NCBI RefSeq assembly: GCF_902167145.1
Contig: NC_050104.1
Location: forward strand, 7,276,001-7,340,000
Length of the DNA stretch: 64,000 bases
DNA from: Zea mays
Taxonomy: Eukaryota > Streptophyta > Magnoliopsida > Poales > Poaceae
Reading direction: 5' to 3'
In this document: positions 59,264-64,000 of the stretch, one piece after another
Layout of the letters: the number at the start of each line of letters is the position of its first letter
Numbering within the stretch: the stretch's first letter is position 1
The notes under the pieces: model-generated
Databases searched by the model: none
Told to the model about the DNA's origin: nothing
The model's input: the letters and a program-made list of their open reading frames with translations, nothing else
Translations under genes and position numbers: made by a program

Positions 59264-61766
59264 ATTCCCTAAAGATTTAAAATTTTAAGCGTATTATAAC
59301 AAAGTTATGAATTGAGACTATCTTCCCTACAATTTAATAAATAGTAAATATAAAAATGTTGGTTATATACTTAAACTATAATAAATAGGATAGTGAGTTA
59401 TTCTATATAAATTACTCCTATTGTGTTATATAACTATGTGAATTCCATGCTTATTAAATTTCATGCATACAAATACTTATTTGAGCAAAGTAAATAAGGA
59501 GTAAATAAGTGTAAAATATTTGCATTCATGTTGTTGTTTTGGTTGTGCATATAAATATGGTTTGAAATCAGATTTGAATTGGGATAATTAAATCTGGAAA
59601 TAAAAACAGAAAAAAGAATAGCAAAGAAAAGGCTTACCTAATCGGCCACTTAAGGAACACAACCCACGGATCTATTGGCCGAGATCATATCGCGGGATCC
59701 TTTAATCTCGAGCGTTGATTTTAGATCCGACCGCTGTGATAGAATACTGGTTCAAGTGAGATAAGTCTCTGATCCTGTCGTCAGATTTGGATCCCACTGC
59801 TAGCAATCCACCATACCCCTTTGCCATGTCCATCTTTATAAAGAGACCCTCCGGTTTCGCAAAATTAACCCACAGTTCACTCATGCACAAAGAACTTTAC
59901 ATGTGAGTCCTATTTTTAATAGATTAGCCCCTTCTTTTCTTGGGAATTGTGGTCGTCTCCATTAGGAGATAGGATCTATATAATATAAGCCGAAATTGGA
60001 TTTCTAATATGAAAATAATTCTAGAAAATTGTAAAATCCATATCTTTCTCGTTTTAACTCTGTTTTAGCCCGTTCCAGTTGTGTTAGCTTCATAATAAAA
60101 TTGTCTACAAAGTAACAACCCTGTTTATAGCATAACAACTACTTTTAGAACTAATATGTTTAACCCCTGTTTATTGGATTAACTTGTCTAAGTTAATAAT
60201 TGAAATTAGGTCATCTATAAGTTGACTAGAATGTGAACTAGTGGCCACTTGAATTAAAAGTTGGATGGAGTTAGTTACCTTTTTATCACATGCTTTACGT
60301 TAATCCAGATAAAACATAATCCTCATATATAATCACATAGGTCTTCTGAAAATCATATCTTTTTCACCATAACTTCGATTTTAGTGATTCTCCAACCTAC
60401 GCACTTGTAGCAGCGCATAGAATATTCTTACGTTGTTTATTCTCATATTTAGTGTACTGTTATTTTAAGTACTTCTTGTCTATTTGTATGTATTGCTACG
60501 AGTAGCAGCGAGGTTACGAGTCACCTAAAGACCAATTTGGTGAGGTACCTGGAATCTCAAGTCTAAGGCAAGTTGTGCCCTTGATCACTCTTCTTCACCT
60601 AATAATGTTCCTGGTAATCACTGTGACATGCTGAGGTTAATTTGATGGGACTCAATAGGTTTCCCTAGTATTATTTACACATTGCAAACAAAAGAACTGT
60701 TGGGTAGATTTGCTATTGCTCTACCTAGTTTTGGGAAATTAATGTTATATTATGATCATGTTCTAATTATATTGTTGTTTTAATTATTGTTCATGATAAG
60801 ATCATCATGTTAATTGGAACATGGAGAACCACCCGGGACAATAGTGCTACCACAAGGGTGGAATGAGATGCCCTTGGCTAAGTAATTAGGAAAGCTAGGG
60901 AGAGATTACCTTACCCAAAAGGGGAAAGCGGGGAGGCGTCGTTGCAGAGTATAGGGAGGTTCTCGGGTCGAACTATTGCGATGGCATTTCAGACGAGGGA
61001 TTCCTATGCTTTCTTCTTCCTGAATCCGTAGCGGGTTTTCTCGAACTAGTGGAACTTTGGAAAGGCCTCGCAGTGGATCCCTAGCCATTCACCTTGGAAG
61101 TGTCTAAGGGTCTAGCTAACCCTGGCTAATCGGGAAACACGTCTTATGGGTAAAGATGCGCAACCTCTGTAGAGTGTAAAACTGGTATATCAGTCGTGCT
61201 CACGGTCATGAGCAGCTCGGACCCTCACATGAGTAATTTATGGAACTAAACTTAATTTGCCATATGCATTGCATTGTGGGTGTTATTATTAATTATGATA
61301 TATTATTTATTTGGGTTGGTATGTACTTATACTTAGTAACCGCTAAAATTTTTGACCAACTTTAAAAGCAATGCTCAGCTTTAACCATCTCCTTTGGTAA
61401 GCCTTACACTTCACATGAGCCTCCACTGTAAGTGAGCTCATGCACATGATTCCCCACAACTTGTTGAGTGATGAACGTATGTGAGCTCACCCTTGCTATA
61501 CTCACATCCCCCCAGGTCAAGGATAGGTACCACGAGATAAGGAGCATGAAGGATGTTGCGATGAGTTTGTAAGAGGTCTAGGCTGTCGTCTCCCAGTCAA
61601 CTGTGGTTGCTGGATCGTTGTCTTCCTATGATGTAATTATTTAACTATTTTATACAGAACTCCATTATATATTAAAGATGTGACATTTGTTTCTGTACCA
61701 TGAGTCATTATATGTGTGAGACTTGATCCTAGCACACATTTGACCCCCCTAAATCCGGGTGTGACA

Positions 61767-62925
61767 TAAGTGGTATCAGAGGAATGTTGACTGTAGGACG
61801 AACCTAGATAGAACTAGACAACCCTTACCTACTTACCCTTGCTACTCTGATTCTTTCTAAACTTCCCTATTGTTGTTATACTCTGATTACTCTTAAGTCT
61901 TATCTTATCTCTTCTAAAGACCAAATGGATTTCACACCTTGGAATCATATACCTAAAGTGACCCTTAGTAATAGGAATCCTAATTCTAGGGAAAGAACTA
62001 TTTTTATATGTATCTATGCACTTTAATGCTTGTCCTTATGAACCTTGTTTGATTTGGTTCTTTGATTGAGTGTGATGGGTTGTGGAGTAATATCCACAAT
62101 TGCATCTACATATACATATAGGCATAAAAAATATATTCATAAGATAACTAGACAACCTAGATTATCCTACATTGAAGTATATCTATTTTAAATAAATCCA
62201 TCTTATCTTAAAAGATTCTATCTTATCCCAATAGATTCATCTTGTCCTGATAAACATACTTATCCCACCCTGACCATGATCTAATCGAAATTAATTAGAT
62301 CCAATCCGGTCTGAGCCATACCAACCTTATATAGATCCCATCTAATATGATCTAATTTAAAGTGAGTTACTTAACAGGTTAGTTAATCTGGTGATATGGA
62401 TTAGACACTGCTTCTACAAACATATATTAACCTAAATTAATGTCTTAGACCAACTCATTCATGAACAAAAACCTAACCTACATCACAGGTTGCCTCATCC
62501 ATCTATCCCAAAAGTAAAGTAAAACTCTGTTTAACCTACCTACCCCATGCACCCACAATTGTTATCCCAACTCGGATAATAGTATCTAACACCAAGACTG
62601 AAGGTCCCTAACTCAGACTCAAGAAGAGAACATCAACCTCGTCAAGGAATGATAAAAGTCAAACCAAATCTTCAGACGCGTCACCATCCAAGATGGAGTA
62701 TTTCCTTGCCATAATCCTTCTTACCACAACCTATCCATCTCTTATCCCACATAATAAGTGGCTAGATATCTATACTCTCTTAATCACCCATTAATGATTC
62801 TTATAAAAAGGGGGCTCTTGATTTTTGAACTAATTAGAAACTAAAAGCTAAATTACAAACCATTCGTTCTATATCCTCTTTCTTACTAATCTCGAGGACG
62901 AGATTCTTTTTAACGGGGTAGAATA
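61767..62925 (+). other. Internal region of the non-autonomous Del-type element
   Basis: It starts with the primer site (61771-61782) and ends with a purine-rich ACGGGGTAGAATA. AT-rich, with no frame of useful length. Confidence 0.7.
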
Positions 62926-63374
62926 TGTAACACTCCAAAATCATATCTTGGTGAATTAATAAAATTCTCTAAAGATTTAAAATTTCAAACGTATTATAAC
63001 AAAGTTATGAATTGACACTATCTTCCCTACAATTTAATAAATAGTAAATATAAAATGTTGGCTATATACTTAAACTATAATAAATAGGATAGTGAGTTAT
63101 TCTAAATAAATTATTTCTATTGTGTTATATAACTATGTGAATTCCATGCTTATTAAATTTCATGCATACAAATACTTATTTGAGCAAAGTAAATAAGGAG
63201 TAAATAAGTGTAAGATATTTGCATCCATGTTGGTATTTTGGTTGTGCATATAATTTGGTTTCAAAATTTAAAATCAGATTTGAATTGGGATATTAAATCT
63301 AGAAATAAAAAACAAAAAAAAGAATAGAAAATAAAAGGCTTACCTAATCGGCCACTTAAGGAACACAACCCACG

Positions 63375-63841
63375 TGAGTTTTTTCTCCTATTTTTTTATT
63401 CCACTTGCCGGATCTTGCATCACTGTTACATCATCCATGACATCGGCCATCCCTTGCTATTCGTAACAAACTAACCACCGTAGTTATTGTAATCGCCCGA
63501 TCAAACTTCTCACCTGCGCAACGGATTTGATTTCGAGTTTGTTAGAGTTCCTAATAGATAGGATAGGATTGTAACAGATAAGTACCAGATTAGATCTATT
63601 ATGTAACATATTTCGTTTTGAGTTTGGTAGAGTTCTTAATATATAGGATAGGATTATTATAACAGATAAGTACCAAATTAGATCTATTATGTAACAGATT
63701 TAGTTTCGAGTTTGTTAGAGTTTATAATATAATGGATATGGTTGTGATAAGTACCAGATTAGAGCTATCATGTAACCACCCACCTCCCAGCCTATATAAA
63801 TACATGCCACCATAACACCTCAAGCCATCAATCAAAGACTC
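63375..63841 (+). mobile_element. 5' part of another LTR (U3 with TATA)
   Basis: Homology to the Del-type LTR stops exactly at 63374 and new sequence begins TGAGTTTTTTCTCC. Three degenerate direct repeats of about 85 bp (63524-63777) and the TATA box TATATAAATA (63793-63802) look like an LTR U3 region. It is cut at 63842 by a reverse Sirevirus LTR, so its family and length are unknown. Confidence 0.55.
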
Positions 63842-64000
63842 TGATAGTCGCCTAGAGGGGGGGGGTGAATAGGGCGAAACTGAAATTTACAAATATGAAC
63901 ACAACTACAAGCCGGGTTAGCGTTAGTAATAAAGAAACGAGTCCGCGAGAGAGGGCGCAAAACAAATCCCAGGCGAATAAGCAAGTGAGACACGAAGATT
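63842..64000 (-). mobile_element. Reverse-oriented Sirevirus LTR, cut by window end
   Basis: Starts TGATAGTCGCCTAGAGG, the complement of the 3' end of the LTR at 52621. It continues with complements of the same LTR (GAATAGGGCGAAACTGAAATT, then GCCGGGTTAGCGTTAGT) with a few differences. It is therefore a second, distinct Sirevirus copy inserted in the opposite orientation. Confidence 0.9.

Larger units (their letters stand above)
53807..63374 (+). mobile_element. Non-autonomous Del-type gypsy element, nested
   Basis: The first LTR is 53807-61766 (TGTAACACTCC to GTGTGACA), split by the 5.4-kb element at 53850; without it the LTR is about 2.54 kb. TGGTATCAGAGG at 61771-61782 is the primer site. 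The internal region is only 61767-62925 and has no gag/pol frame. The second LTR starts at 62926 after a purine-rich ACGGGGTAGAATA and is cut at 63374 by the next insertion. The two LTR starts differ by roughly a dozen changes over about 230 bp, so this is older than the two LTR-identical elements nearby. The presumed target duplication starts CTATT at 53802; the partner is outside the window. Confidence 0.82.

Noticed and set aside
63524..63777. CRISPR-like repeat pattern
   Set aside because: The three units are contiguous and diverged without spacers, in eukaryotic DNA; better read as U3 tandem repeats.

Overview
The window reads as repeat-dense plant intergenic DNA from a large grass genome, most likely maize (Zea mays) or a close relative. 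The organism call is an inference from its contents: a Sirevirus-type copia element (Opie/Ji style), a gag-only gypsy element of cinful/zeon style, Del/Tekay-style gypsy LTRs, an L1-clade LINE, a Helitron, CACTA elements and Tourist MITEs. No rRNA, tRNA or CRISPR was seen.

Only one ordinary host gene is visible. It lies on the minus strand at about 33.84-36.12 kb and encodes a plant type I inositol polyphosphate 5-phosphatase. Six exons can be placed from splice signals and reading phase, together with the 3' edge of a first exon whose start I could not fix.

Layout. 0-3.4 kb: the end of a terminal-inverted-repeat (TIR) element next to a (TA)n tract, then a non-autonomous Helitron (minus strand). 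3.8-10.3 kb: a decayed CACTA transposon with tnp2-like and Transposase_24-like pseudogenes. 10.7-17.8 kb: a LINE with both ORFs (minus strand) inside a perfect 12-bp target duplication. 19.7-25.4 kb: small DNA transposons and unassigned DNA. 25.9-33.5 kb: a second, 5'-truncated copy of the same LINE, split by a 3.57-kb solo LTR (5-bp duplication ATCAA) and ending about 340 bp from the stop codon of the phosphatase gene. 36.4-41.2 kb: MITEs and a composite element next to a second (TA)n tract.

41.2-64 kb is a nested LTR-retrotransposon stack. A Del/Tekay-type LTR (from 41224) is interrupted by an intact Sirevirus (43092-52621, LTRs identical by reading, CATGT duplication) and by a second Del-type non-autonomous element (from 53807). 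That second element's first LTR is interrupted by a gag-only gypsy element (53850-59263, LTRs identical by reading, ATTCC duplication) that also carries an antisense ORF with its own TATA box. Its second LTR is interrupted at 63375 by what looks like another LTR, itself interrupted at 63842 by a reverse-oriented Sirevirus LTR that runs off the window.

The sequence therefore mainly records successive insertions around one gene. The order of events can be read from who interrupts whom and from LTR divergence: the Del-type pair differs visibly, while the Sirevirus and gag-only pairs do not.
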